Below are positions 1-13,497 of a stretch of DNA of 64,000 bases, piece by piece (positions within the stretch are counted from its first letter, which is position 1; every line of letters begins with the position of its first letter). Made by a program: the position numbers and the translations under genes. This stretch comes from Hymenoscyphus infarciens. Its lineage: Eukaryota > Ascomycota > Leotiomycetes > Helotiales > Helotiaceae. The stretch lies in the NCBI GenBank assembly GCA_001414345.1, contig LLCB01000156.1, forward strand, positions 62,001 through 126,000. Direction: 5' to 3'. The notes under the pieces are model-generated. The model saw only the letters and a list, made by a program, of their open reading frames with translations. It made no database searches and had not been told where the DNA came from.

Positions 1-2450
1 TATCTTTATAACTTTTTAATTATAGATTTATAATATAAGTTAGCTAGTAAAAAGTAATATATTATAATATATAAGTAGAAAACTTTTATAAGAAAGCTTA
101 TTTAATATCTTTACTAATAAGAAAAGATATATAAAAAGAATAAGAAAGAGATAGAAGTAATTAGATCTAATATAGATAAGATTATTTAAACTTTATCTTT
201 TTAAGAGTAAAAGGCGTAGTAATAAAGATAAAGAAGATAAAAAAGAAGCTTACTTTTAAAAGAATTAAGTAAATAAGCGCTACTTAGAATAATTAATAAT
301 AAAGCTAGATTAAGATATAATAAGTCTTTTAGTCTATTCTCTATAATATCTCTACTATAATAATTAAAAGAACTTTATATCTAGATAAGTATTAAAGATA
401 CGTTACTTACTAGAGACTCTTTATTAATAAGAAGTAAAGAATAAAGTAACTTATAGTTATAAAAAAGAATAAGATATAGTCTATAATTATATAAAAATAT
501 AAAAGATAAAGTAATAAGATAACTTTTAAAATATAGAAGAGAGATAGAATAAATCTAATAAAAAGACTAGAGAGATTAAACTATTAGAATTATATATAGT
601 TAGTATATAAGAGTAAAAGAAATATTATAATAATATAAAAGGTAATTAAGTAAGACTAGAAAGCTCTATTTAAAAAAGAAGAAAAGAAGATAAAAAACTT
701 ATAATAAAGCTTACTTATATTAAGTTCTTAAGCTTATAGTCTTTCTATTCTAAGAGATATTAAATAATAAGAATAAGTTATAATAGAGATCTAAAAAAAA
801 TAATATAAAAGTTTATAAGAGATTTACTTACTTACTAGACTTAAGAGAATAATATATAGTTTTAACTAGTCTCTCTTTTCTTCTAATCTTAATCTTATTA
901 AGAAGATATAATAGTAGATAATATATAAGATTACTAAGTTAAATAGAGCTTCTACTATTTAAAAGAACTTAATAGCTATTTTAAAGAAGCTATAAAGTAA
1001 GATAAACTCTAAGAACTAGTAAGATCTTCTTTAAAGACTTATATATAAGCTAAATAATATTATTAAATATAAGAGAATAGCTACTATAGATTAAATAGTA
1101 GTAGAATAATATATAAAGTATTTCTTATAATACTATATAATAGATATATATATAATACTACTATTAATAGATTAATAATAGAGTAAATACAGAGTTATAA
1201 GTAGTATAATACTTAAATCTCTTATTATAACTTACTTATATATATACTTATCTACTAACTAAAGAGTAAGCTATTAAATCGACTTTATTAGTAAGTTATA
1301 AATAAATATTAATTAAGATAGATAATCTAAGAAAAGCTAGTAAATAAGCTTATTAGAAGTAAGTAAACTATAAGAAAATTAAGTAAGCTATAAAATAATA
1401 AATAACTAGAGAAACTACGTTAACTTACGATTCTACTTATCTAGTCTTCTTATAAATACTAAAAATATTACTATAAGTCTCTCTTATAATAAAAATAACT
1501 TATTAATAAATAGTTAGAAAGATAATAATAAAAATATAACTTCTAGTAAAGATATAAAATACTAAGTTTTTTTTATTCTAGAGTCTTAGCTATTTTTTTA
1601 GTTTTAAGTTATATATATTAGTATTTTTATAATATAGTTTAAAAGAATGATTTTACTCTTTATTTATTAGAAGCTAGCTTATATAGTTAATTTTAAGTTT
1701 ATAGTATTTACTTATCTTACTTAGCTTCTATTACTTCTTTAACTATCTAGCTTATATTATTTACTTAACTATCTATCTAACTATAATAGATCGTAGGATA
1801 AATAGCTTTAACTACTACGCTAGCGAGCTAAAAGGCATAAGAATTAACTAGTAGCTAATTTGCTATTCTACTATACTAGAAGATAGTATCGTCTACGTAA
1901 CCTCTAGCTACGTAACGATTCGTTATATTAACTTCTTACTTATAGACTTAGATACTAATACTATTAATAAACTATTAAAAGAGTCTCTAACTTACTATTA
2001 TAATATTAAGTAGAACCTTAACTAATAAGATATTATAAAAAAAAATATAAAATATATTAATATATATCGATATAGTAAGTTATATAATTACTAAATAGCA
2101 AATCTATACTAATAGCTAATAGAATCTCTAAGCTCTACTTTAAGCAAAGTTATATACTTTATATATATATAAATATAATACTATAATCGAAATAAGTATC
2201 TAGCTCTCTTAAAGTAAGTAATCTTAATATAATCTTAAGATAATATTTATATAAAAGAAAACTAGCTTTTAGAAAAGAAAACTAGCGTTTATAAAAAAGA
2301 GTAGATTATATTATATAATTTCTATTTACTCTATAGAACGACTAATCTAAGAAAGCTAATATATATCTCGATAATCGTCTTATTTTTACTAATAATCTTT
2401 TAATATAAAAGTATTAGTATCTAAGTCTACTTACTTAACTATCTAACTTA
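1..2450. repeat. RIP-degraded AT-rich block 1
   Basis: Very AT-rich sequence with stop codons in all frames and no reading frame of useful length. I can find no CA or TG dinucleotide in positions 1-600, while AC, GT, CT, AG and some CG remain; this is what C-to-T change at CpA by repeat-induced point mutation leaves behind. The part at about 2043-2300 is alignable by eye with 11325-11530 in block 2, so the two are decayed copies of one repeat family. The original element type cannot be read. Confidence 0.9.
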
Positions 2451-2720
2451 CTTACTTACTTACTTACTCTACTTACTCTACTACTCTACTCTACTTACTC
2501 TACTATATCTACTCTACCTACTCTACTATATCTACTCTATCTACTCTATCTACTACTAATAAACCTACTCACTTACTTACTCTACTCTACTATATCTACT
2601 CTATCTACTTACTTATCTCTCTACTACTAAGAAACCCTACTTACTTACTTATTCACTTTAACTAAACTCTACTTACTTTAACTAAACCCTACTTACTTTA
2701 CTTTACTAAACTAAACTACC
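2446..2720. repeat. CTTA/CTACT low-complexity tract
   Basis: Imperfect tandem tract made of CTTA and CTCTA units (for example ACTTACTTACTTACT and CTACTCTACTCTACT) at the edge of the AT-rich block, passing into ordinary base composition near 2750. Confidence 0.8.
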
Positions 2721-2825
2721 TATACTACTATTAATATTAATATTAATCAACGCCTCTTAAATCTCCAAACCCCGCCTGTCTATCTAAGTCACACTTACTC
2801 GATTAACCTAACTTTTCTTATAAAC

Positions 2826-2860
2826 ATTTCATTTCATTTCATTTCATTTCATTTCATTTC
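2826..2860. repeat. (ATTTC)n microsatellite
   Basis: Seven consecutive perfect copies of the pentamer ATTTC, followed by a GTTTC variant. It marks the border between the AT-rich block and the pyrimidine-rich intergenic DNA. Confidence 0.95.
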
Positions 2861-2869
2861 GTTTCATTT

Positions 2870-4190
2870 TTTTGATTTTTAATTTCAATTTCAATTCTCT
2901 TTATTTACTATTCCACACATTCTCACACATTCTCACACATTTCACACTTTCACACATCTCTCCTCCCTCCTTTCATCTTCCATCTCCCTTCCCTCCCATC
3001 CCCCTCCCCTCCCACGCCCACTTCCTTAACTTGAACACATCAAGTAAGTCTCTTCAATCGCTCCCATCTCAGCCAGAGGCTCTCCTCGCAGTCTCCCCCT
3101 CGCCACCACCACCTCCATATTTATTCTCCTCCTCTCTCTCCTACCTAGCAACCCTCATTCCCATCTCATATACACGAACACGCAAATTCCAAGACGCAGA
3201 GAAAGAGAGAAAAAAAAAGAAAGAAAAAAAAAGCGAAAATACGTAGAACTCGCAGAATATAGAAGAAAAAAAGAACTCCACAAAAAAACAAATTATTGCC
3301 CAAAGGGGTTATTGGTACGACAAACGGCGGCGGGAGGGTGTATAGGTACCGGGTATATTTCTTCTCGCTCTTGCAAAAATACCCACTCTCTTCCACATAT
3401 CTCTCCACAAGGCATCTACAGGGCATCTCCACCATCTCTCTCGCCAGACCCCATTCCTCCACCTCCTTCCTGTTCCCACCACCTCGTCCGCGCGAATCAC
3501 GACATTGTGAACCGCCTTTCCAAGTACAACGAGTAAAGCATATCGAGATACCAGTAACCAGAGCCGTATCGTGTCTCCCGAAAAAGAGGAGAGTGAGATG
3601 TGGAACTAGCGAAAAACCCCACCCGACCTCCATCTTGCCTCATTCCATCTCCTCCCATCCATCCCTCAGTTCATCCGGCCCAATCGTCAAGTCCATATTC
3701 CCTCCCTACTTGCGGCAAGTGCACCAAGTAGCCAGGGGCGAAGAAAGTATTTCGAAAAGCAACAGTCGAGTCGTGTGCATAATTATCCCTGGTTCGATGT
3801 CCGATATCTGGAGCCACTCTGAGATATATAGCTTGTCGTGTGTTGGATGAATCGAATCTGGTTGTGCTTCGAAGAGAAGAATTTGACAGCGCGGCTGCTT
3901 TTCATATATAAACAGAAGGTACAGACTCTGGGTCGTTTGTCGAAGAAGAGAGGTGATGGCCAATAACCCGGAAAGAAAACAAACGAAAAAAAACAGAAAG
4001 AAGAAAAGACCAATCATATCACATTGACTTATTACATAGAGAGAAGGAAGAAAAAAAAGAACTCCTCCCATTCCGTAGACCAGGTTTGTTTGTCCCATAT
4101 TTCGAAACCCCGAAAACCCCAACCTCCTTTAAAAACAGCAAGCTCATTTTGAATTCGAGCGAGGGAGGCAAAAGAAGAAGAAAAGACACC
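2870..4190. other. Intergenic, pyrimidine-rich
   Basis: No supportable gene. The plus strand is CT-rich up to about 3180 and then mixed, with A-rich runs near 3210 and 3980-4050. The open frames here on both strands are low-complexity (Pro/Ser- or Phe/Lys-rich) and show no domain. The end nearest 4190 is the 3' flank of SHO1. Confidence 0.6.
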
Positions 4191-5294
4191 TTATAACAAT
4201 ATCAGGTAATTCGAAGGCGCGATACCCGTCTCTCCCGTCTCCTTCTTCGCCTGCCACCATCGGCCACTCACATCCGAGACCTCTAGAATTTCGTGTTTCG
4301 AAAACGAAATCTCGTTGGCATCGTCTGGGTTCGCCTCGTATGAGTAGATGGCCTTCGCTCGGTATGGGTATTCGGTTGGTTGGACGACCTCTCCTGCCGT
4401 AGGTTCGCTGCTAATCCCGCTTGGTCCCAAGTTGCTAGCCTGCGTCGGGCCATTTCCAAATCTCGGTTGCGAAGAGTTTCGTTCCGCTCCTGCTGCACCA
4501 CCTGGGAATCCTGCGACTGGCGATGAGGTCTCGAAGCCGCCTAGTTGAGCGGATGTATACATTTGAGGAGGAACGTTGGAGGATACCGAGGTATCAGGTC
4601 GGCCGGCTGGGTATCCGTTGCTCATCCCTCTTCCACCTTGCGACACCCTATGATCCTTATGTAAAGCAAATGAGTCTAGATAGGCTCTAGGAACCGCGTT
4701 GGGTGTTGATCCAAAGTAGAAGATCCAGACAATCTGGGTTGAAGGTTAGTCTATGAAGACACAGAGGATGGAACGGAAGGTGTATGCATACATTGACCAT
4801 AGAAAGCAAGATGTGACCGGCAGCAGTTGCTTCTTTTGCGCCATTTGGAGAATAGATGGTCGAGTTAACTGATGATGTGGTCAAGACAAGGCCACAAGCA
4901 AGATAACCAACGATGGCGACGTGATATGTTTGTGTCGTATCGGATGCAATCACCACAAAGACCCCCACAATGGCACACAGCATGTATGCAATGGCGAACC
5001 ACGAATAATTGGGAAAGGCTGGATCTAATTTGGCGGCCGTCGCAATTACTGAACCGACAAAGGCGATAAACCAGGCGAGCTGTTCACGAACATTTTGTTA
5101 GCAACAATTCACGCCATCCCTCGCAGGATCAAAACCCGTGAGGCGCAGCCTGGTGAAGCTGAAGATGATTGAAGGGCAATAAGGGGACGACATACCAAGG
5201 CAATTGACACCGTCGCCAGCGCGAATGGATCTCCCAGTATATTATCCATACTCATGGACCGCATCCCACCTGTTCTCCGACCTTTGTTGTCCAT
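4191..5294 (-). CDS. SHO1: High-osmolarity sensor SHO1 (four TM segments plus SH3)
   Basis: Plasma-membrane adaptor of the HOG MAP-kinase pathway; the SH3 domain binds the MAPKK Pbs2. Model: exons 5294-5196, 5079-4792 and 4733-4191, all phase 0, 309 residues. Introns are GTATGT..ACAG and GTATGC..CCAG. The start at 5294 gives M-D-N-K-G-R-R followed by the family-typical [14 protein letters not shown]; in-frame upstream ATGs (5306, 5351, 5441) would add a Pro-rich leader not usual in the family. Four hydrophobic segments lie at about residues 22-45, 55-78, 85-105 and 113-135. The last 60 residues are an SH3 domain ([28 protein letters not shown]). The middle is Ser/Gly/Pro-rich. Length matches fungal Sho1 (about 300). 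It stands alone between AT-rich and intergenic DNA. Confidence 0.95.
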
Positions 5295-7890
5295 ACCGCC
5301 GTTCATTTGTTTTCGTAGTGATGGCGAGTGTAGCGATCCGTAAGATGGCATATGTGGAATGGGAGGGGGGGGTTGAGGGTAGAAGGATCCTCTCAGCGGG
5401 CGTGGATTAGCTGGAGGTTGCGTGTGAATTAGAGTCACCAAGAGTTTTGGACCGTCGATTCAACCGACCGTGAGGGTGAAGAGGGTGGAGGGTGAAGGAG
5501 GGTGGATCGTGGATCAGTGCGTGGGTGAGAATTCCAGGTAGGTAGAAGGTAGTAGGTAAGGTAGTTGTATCTGAGAAAGTCCAAACGGTGATGGCAGTGT
5601 TGGGGTGTTTCAGCCGATCGGGAAGTGGCTAGGTCCGTCCTGTTCTCAAGCCCAAGACGTGACGCGAGAGGGTGAACCGTGTGGACGACGTTTAATGGAC
5701 GACGTTTAATAAGACCGTTGAATATTATTCCATAGCTACCTCACGACGATGACAGATTGGAGGTTGTGATTTGTCCGTAATGGTAATGGGTCGTGGAAAT
5801 GGTATTGCGATGGGTGTGGTATGGGCGGGGGGAGTTGAAGAAGAAAGCCCAGTCAGGAAGGTGCAAAGGGGGCGAGTGAGAAGGGCAGTCGGAGGTGGTG
5901 GTGGTGGTGGTGGTGGTGGTAGTGGTGGTGCTTTGCGGCAAGGAGTGTGGAACGCTGCAAGTCGAGAAAGATAGAGTTGTAATCTCACCACACAATGCTT
6001 CTTCTGCTCTGGGGGAGACCAGCGTTTGAAGTGTCGATCAGAGGAGACAAAGTGACGAGAGAAGGTTTAGTTGGGATTTACTAAAGTAATGCCAAAAGTG
6101 CAGTTGGGAGAAGGGAAAATAGAAGTACGAGTAGGGTTGGAAGAGAACAGAAGACCAGGAAGGAGTTTGGAGGCAGTGCGGAAGGGAAGGGAAGATTGGG
6201 GCAGATTGGGGCAGATTGGGGGGAGAAAGAAAAGGTTCCTACTGTAGGGAGCAAGGGGCGGGGCTTCCATAGGCCTGGACAGCGTCGGATCGCAGGGAGT
6301 CCACCTACAGGTGGTAGATTGTCGGTGCTTCTACAACCTGGAAGTATTTCAGTACGGACTTCGCTTGGACCAGCAATTATTGTGGGTTTGATGGTGGTGG
6401 CGGTGCACTGGCGGTGCTGATGATGGGATGGATGGAAAAGGCTTGAGATGCCGTCAAATGCTTTTACGAGCTCGTCGCGAGGGATTCAATATCCCATGAT
6501 TCTACTGTTATACATTACACCGTCCGTATTAGACAAAGAGGCTGACGATGGCTTCAGTGGATGGCAAACACGTTGACAAAGTCATTGTGTCCCTTCATTG
6601 TGGATACGGAGGTCCAGCCGCTTCAGAGTGAACACAGGCACAAACAGTCTTTGCGTCGCAGTGATACAGAGACCTTCGCGATACCTTATACATCACATCT
6701 CCCTCTCCTGCATCATCCAGTCTCTTTTCTGCATTCTCTTCACGCACATCTCGAGGTACATGGAATAGCCAAGTTCCACCACGTCAATACCTCGCATTTC
6801 AGTGGCTGTGAGCATTCGACACCCAGTACAATAACGCATATGCACGTACCAGCAACCGCCTTGGACGTCTATGCACCTGTCAAATGTCCCCCTACTTCTC
6901 TAGTTCAACACCTCGAGATGCTAGCCTAGCTAGCTGTTTTACCCATTTTACATGGTTTATTAGACTACCAGAACTCGATACCACGAAAACCATGACTGGT
7001 TCACAAGCCCTCATAAACGCCAGATCCAGGTGCCAGGTCGAATCGCCATCTCCACTTTGTACTCCTCCTCTGAAGTGATTTCCAGGAGACGCAGCCGCCA
7101 GTCCTCGAAAACGTCCCCCACAAACCGGTGCGAGCCATCCAGCGCAAAGAAAGTAAGGAAAAAGCATAAAATAAAGCACGACCGTAAAAATTGATCGCTC
7201 CCCCTGATCTCTGTGACCAGACTCTCCAAGTTTCAAAACTCTTCATCAAAACTCTTCATCAAAACCCCCTAGAGGAAAGATCTCAACGGCCCCAAACGAA
7301 CCCTACCCAAAGTTCCCAAACCCCTCGAAGATACCCAGTTTAGGCATCATTCATCTAGATGCGGAACGGTTCTTTCTGCGCTGCAACCCAACAGGTGATG
7401 AACTGCAACGCCCTGCCCTGAAGAAAATCCAACATCGCGAGCGAGCCACCACCGGGAAGTTTATTTGCGAGCATTTCATTTGATGCGCGGTTGATTTACT
7501 TTGCTTCCCGCCTTGAGGTGCAAGCAAGGGCCTCGAAAATACAAGTAAGGTAGGTGGTGTGTTCGATTTTCTTTGGATAGCAGCACCACTTCATATATGT
7601 TGTGTTTCCCGCCCAGTCCAGTGGTGGTCAAAGTCCTCTAGAATTCATCCCATTTAGCCCTCTCCAACTTATTTGTACCTCCAAGAGAACAAGGACTCTC
7701 CCACTCCAGGCGGCTAAAGAAAAGTTGATCTGGTGACATCTTCAACATCCCCAACATCTTTAACATATAAGACGCGCTACGAAATAAATCCATTTCAACA
7801 CCCACTCTCAACCCCAGCCTCGCATCAGCGGTGAAGAACGTATTTCCATTCTTCGTGTCCTAGGTTTGGTTCGGTTCCTACGTTGATTTG
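5295..7890. other. Long SHO1 upstream region, no gene seen
   Basis: About 2.6 kb without a supportable gene. The part next to 5294 is the SHO1 promoter and 5' leader, with several upstream ATGs. Remaining open frames (5.7-6.4 kb, 6.9-7.25 kb on both strands) are low-complexity or lack any conserved motif. A GGT microsatellite is listed separately. From about 7330 the sequence grades into the next AT-rich block. Confidence 0.55.
5894..5929. repeat. (GGT)n microsatellite
   Basis: Nine GGT triplets, one AGT, then two further GGT triplets in the SHO1 upstream region. Confidence 0.9.
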
Positions 7891-7899
7891 GTCTAGTTT

Positions 7900-10800
7900 A
7901 GTTTAGTTAGATCTATATATACGTAAGTTTAGACCTCCAACTCCCGTCGATCCTATATAAATAACTCGTACTATACTCCAACAACGATAAAATCATGCCT
8001 TAAAAAACTCAATTCCAAAACACATCAACGAGTGAGAGAAAGTCCAAACTATCAAGCATCGCGAACACTAGCTCCTCGTTCTTTCGTCGTCAAAAACAAA
8101 ACCCTAATTCCTCCCGAGGTTGTTCAACTTAAGTAACCTTCAAGAGTTGAGAAACGATCTTTAGTATCTAGACTAGACCTCTCGATCTATCTGCTCTAAA
8201 ATTACAGAGTCTCGAGAGTTTTCTCTTATAGGTATAGTGCCGTCGTACTTACAAAAGCTATAGCACTTCTATATATAGTAATAAGGAGATAGCAGATATT
8301 AGTTAAAAGTGTGAAAACAAGAAAGTTTACAAGTAGAGAATACGCGACCTTAACTATCTATATAACTTTCTAGGCTAGCTAGCGATGAAGTTTTATTTAA
8401 TACCTCTCTTCTCTTTAATCTAAATTACTATATATAGAACTAGGCTAATATTCTAGTATTATCTATCTATTATAACTAAGATCTCTATCTAAGAGAACTA
8501 ACTCTACTCTTTTATAAAGCTCGGAAAAGCGCTGTTTTTTATAAGACGTATACTATATTATATTATATTATTTCTACGACTTTCTATACTTAAAAGAGAT
8601 TCTAAGAATATAAAACACGTAGATATTAAAAGAGTTATTATTTATTATATAAAGATTTTTATAGCTTTTTAGATATTTAATATATTTTATTATTATTATT
8701 ATTATATTATTATTAGTATTAATAGAATAATATAAGAGCTAATTTAGTTTAGGTATTATAAGAGAGTCTACTAGTTAGCTTTAGAGAGTTATATATTTAG
8801 GATTTATTAAGTAAAGTAAGTAAAGAGAGTAACTAATTATATAATTAAGTAAAAGTCTAATTAAATTATTTTTTTAAGATCTTTTACTAGTTAGTTATAG
8901 CGACTCTAAAACGTAGTAACTCTAAAGAAATAATTTAATAACTAATAATTAAAAAAATAGTAATTCTTAGATATAATTAAAGATATACTAGTAAAGAGCT
9001 ATATATACTTACGATAGAATAAGTATTTAAAACGTAAATTAAGAAGTAATGAATTTTAAAGAGTAGCTATATATAGCTTCTTAGTATATATATATAGCTC
9101 TTTAGTACTAATTTATCGCTATATCTTAATAAAAAGATAGAGTAGTCTACTAAGACCTACTAAGACCTACTAAGGCTCTCTTTAAAAGCTTATAATTATA
9201 AGTTACTTAATTATAAAATAGTATCTTTAATAATTTAGCTATTATATAGACTTTTATTAGGTTAATATAGAGCTATCTATATATATAAAAACTATCTAAT
9301 TAGATTTAGTAGTTGATTTATTATATCTTTAAAAGTATAAGATACTAGTTTTAGAGTTAGTATAAATTTAAAGTCGCTATAACTAACTTATATAATAAGT
9401 TAATAGAGACTCTTAAAAAAATATTTTAATTAGACTTTTACTTAATTATATACTTAGCTTATTAAATTCTCTACTTTAACTTACTTTACTTATAAAGGCT
9501 TAATATATATATCTCTAAAGCTAACTAGTAAGTAGTATTAGTTTTAATACTAGATATAAATAACTACTTTTTAAGTAGTTTAATAATTCTTAAATAATTA
9601 TACTCTATTATAGTTATAAAGAAAAACACTAGAGAACTAAAAATAATAAGAAAAATAATAAGATTTTATATAAAGAGATTCTATTTTTTTAATATACTTC
9701 TCTAGTCTTACTTATAAGCGTTTTATACTTTATTTAAAGAGTTAAGTTATAGAGAAATATAGCTTATTTAAATCTTTCTATTTTTACTTTATTAGAGCTC
9801 TTTAAGTTATATATTAAAGAGATAAAAAGAAGAAAGAGTAAACTAGAAGTAATAGAATATAGAGAGAATCTTTAATAAGAGATTTTTTAACTCTTAGAAT
9901 AAATTATAACTTAGCTAATCTTTTAAGCTTATTCTCTCTTTTTAGAAAAATAATTTCTTAGATATATTACTATTTCTTATAAGATCTAACGAAATAGGAA
10001 AGTTAGTCTTTTTACTAAATCTAGTCTTTATCTCTTTAGCTATTCTTATATTTTATATATAAACGAAATTAGTAGCTTAGTTAGAAACTACTTTTATTTA
10101 AAATATATTAAACGAAAATACTACTAATCTAGATTAAGAGTACTAAGGAATTAGAATCTAAACTAAAGCTATTTATACTTTTTATTTATATAGAATAGAG
10201 ATATATCTCTTTCTATTTTTTTATTTTTAATCTCTCTCGCTCTCTTTTATTCTTAACAACTTCTCTTTTATAAAAAGAAATTCTAATATAGCTAATTACT
10301 ATTATAAATAGATATATTATACTACTTCTACTAGTTCTTAGCTTAACGTATATAAGATAGATATATTTAAAAGATATTCTTTTAATATAATTTTTAGTAC
10401 TAGAAGTAGTATTAGTTTTATATTATTCAAAAAAAAGAAGAAAAGAGTATAAAAGTAGTAGTAGAAGTAGTAAGAGTAAATAGAGAAAACTTAGCTTATA
10501 TAATTATATTATAAACTAAGTTATACTAAAATAATTATTTCTTTAGTAAAGCTTATTAGATATAAGATAATAGATAAATTATTATTAAAGTTCTATACTA
10601 TTATATAGTTATATTAAAGCTAGAAATATAAGATTAGAACCGCGTTTTACTAAATTATATAAGTTATATAGCGAACTAAAGAGATAGCTAGTACTAAGCT
10701 ATTTTACTAATCTTTAAAAAAGATTTATAATAGACTTTTTTCTTTATAAAAGTGACGTTTTAAATATATTACTACTTTTTAGAGAAACTAATAAAAGACT

Positions 10801-12510
10801 ACTTTTACTCTCTTTACTAAACTTAGTCTATATAGTAATAAAGACTTTTCTAAGAACTTTTCTAAGTTCTTATTATAATAAGTACTATATAATATAGATT
10901 ACTTCTTTAAAATAGAGAGTTTAAAATTAGAGTAAATTTCTAAGTTACTAGAGATTTACTAAGTAGAAGTAGTAGATAAAATTCTTAGAATAGATCTTAT
11001 ATAGATTCTCTTTCTTAATATAGTAGTAGTTTATATTAAGCTTAAGAGAAAAGAGTAATAAATATTAATATAACTTAGATAAAGAAGACTACTATAGAAA
11101 TATTAAGAAAGAGATTAGAAAGTAAGAGAATAAAAGCTTTTAAGATATATATATATAAGAATATCTTTATAGAAGATAAAAGAATTAGAAGAAAGAAAAG
11201 AAATAAAATAGAGAGAGATTTAGACTTAGATACTAAGACTAGTAATTAAATATTAAGAGAGTTACTAATAATTATTATTATATTAAATAGATTTTAACTA
11301 ATTATATATTAGATATATATAATATATTAATATCAAGTTATATAATTACTAAATAGTAAATCTATACTAATAACTAATAGAATCTATAAGCTTAACTTTA
11401 AAAAAAGTTATATACTTTTTACTATTATAATACTATAATATAAATAAATACTTAACTTTCTTAAAGTAATTATTCTAGATTTATTATTATAATATTTATT
11501 TAAAAGAAGAATAGCTTTATAGAGAAAAAAGAGTAAGTTATATTATATACTTTATATTTACTTTATAGAGCTACTAGAGTAAAAAAGCTAAGATATATAT
11601 TAATAATTATTCTATATTTTACTAATAATATATTATTCTAATTATATTAAAGTAAAAGAGTATTAATTTATATTTAAAAGCTAATTATTAGAAATTTATT
11701 AATATAATAGTAATAATACCTAAGTATAAATAGATTAGTAGAGGCTTTATATAGCTTATTTTAAGCTAAAGCTTATCTTTTAAATAAAAAAACTTAAGAA
11801 ACTTAGAGAAGAAGAGATATACTTAGCTATAGATATTATAACTTTTTATATTACTTAGCGTATATATGAAACTCTTAATTATAACTCTATTTACTATTAC
11901 TTCTACTACTCTTAGTTTCTAAATCTTAACTCTTTTAAATATTACTAATTATATATAAAAGTCTAACTTTTTTAAAAATTCTATTATCTAAAAATAAAAG
12001 AGAAACTTTCTAAGACTTAGAAAGAGAAGTAGAATAATATTTCCTAAAAAATAATAAATAAACTCTTTTTTAGATATATAAAATACTATTTAGAAGTATA
12101 TTAAATATAGAGAAAAGAATAACTTTTAGAGCTAGATATTATAACTATAAATAGCTTTATTTTTATATATATATATTTATATATATATTAAATTATTATT
12201 ATTATTTCTAGCTTCGAGTATAATAAATTAATATAAATAGTACTAAGACTATTAATAGTTAAACTCTCTTATAACACTTAGTATATATTAGCTCTTATAC
12301 TAAAATAAGATAGCTACGTAGAGACTTCTTCTTACTAGTTAAAGAATTCGTACTCTTATAAAAGTATATAGCTATATAGCTATATATTCTAATTAGCTTC
12401 TCTATAGAACTTAGAGAGTTAATAATACTAATAACGAGTACTCTATGATTTTAGTATATATTTATAGCTTGTAGTTTATTAAAGAATTAGATATTATCTA
12501 CTTAGGTGCT
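7900..12510. repeat. RIP-degraded AT-rich block 2
   Basis: 4.6 kb of AT-rich sequence without open frames and with strong TA excess and CA/TG shortage. It contains a segment at about 10619-10680 that matches 39227-39290 in block 3 (both carry GAACCGCGTT then TACTAAATTATATA), and a segment at about 11325-11530 that matches block 1. This makes it a mosaic of at least two decayed dispersed repeats. Normal composition returns abruptly near 12520. Confidence 0.9.
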
Positions 12511-12898
12511 AGGTATAGTAAACGTAGTAGGTCTCAGTGGCTGATGCGCGAAAATTTGAGCCAATGGTCTTCCAGCATATCAAGGTATAGCGTTTTTATT
12601 AGCCCCGCTCCGGCTCTTATCAGCTAGGTACAAGGCGCCGCACCTGAGTGGATGCGAGTACTTCAAGTGACAGGACACGGAGAAAATGAAGGATATTTGT
12701 TACTTTCACACTTGATGCTAAAACTCCAGTTCTTTTCCAAGAACAAAATTCAGCAAAAGAAAAATAGGAAAAAACTATTGGAAACTACCTAATATTACTT
12801 TGTAGGTAGATAAATTAATTGTCACATCCCCTCGCAATGTCATAGTGAGAAGACGGGTTGATACACTAAGTATCATGCGAGTATCATCACCTGGAGAG

Positions 12899-13360
12899 TC
12901 AATAGGGAATCTTTGCGCTAATAGAGGACGAGATGTTCTCCTCGGCCTGGGTGAGATTTTCTCTCCTTGATGTTGATGCTGAGTTGCTCGTATATAGTAA
13001 CCGTGCTTCAAGCCACGTAGAGAGATCCCAGTACCTCAATACATCGGACAATCCCCCTACACGACTAGACCATAGCTTTCTTGCAAGAATCCTATCAAAC
13101 CTTGGATCGGAAATCCAAGGCCCGCTTTCCTGATAGCCAGTAAAGTTAGATATTGTCAGGTAATTCGCAACAAGGCTTCTGCTCGCCGGCCTGGCCTCTT
13201 CTGAAGATATACTGAGACATCCAGCTAGCCTTCCTTCTGATTCGTATCCCGGACACTTCAATCCGGAAGTTACACACGTTCTCCAGAAGCAGAAGATAAA
13301 CGAACTTTCCTTCAAGCAACCCACGTGAAAACCTTGCGATGTTTCCGTAAACCTTCCCAA
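12899..13360 (-). pseudogene. Possible remnant of a Zn(II)2Cys6 regulator
   Basis: An open minus-strand frame contains CVTSGLKCPGYE, which resembles the last half of a fungal zinc-cluster DNA-binding domain (C-x6-C followed by PGYE). The preceding cysteines do not have the required spacing, no first half of the zinc cluster is present, and the downstream residues match nothing I know. It could be chance. The stretch 12511-13497 has no other gene candidate. Confidence 0.2.
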
Positions 13361-13497
13361 TGTTTCGAAACGCGGATATTCCTTCCGATAAGGCTCTCGG
13401 CCGTGCTTGTCTCATCTCCCACCATAACTCTGAAGCTTCTTCGTCTGATATCGTAACGGCTGAAAGGAGTAGTTCTTGGAAAAGTACCGGTATCCCT

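Noticed and set aside
2872..3850. Several open frames of 120-185 codons on both strands
   Set aside because: Composition is low-complexity (Pro/Ser, Phe, Lys runs), frames overlap one another, and no motif or sensible start and splice structure was found.
6067..7249. Open frames upstream of SHO1, including a 114- and a 122-codon frame
   Set aside because: No conserved motif, overlapping frames on both strands, and the position fits promoter and leader DNA.
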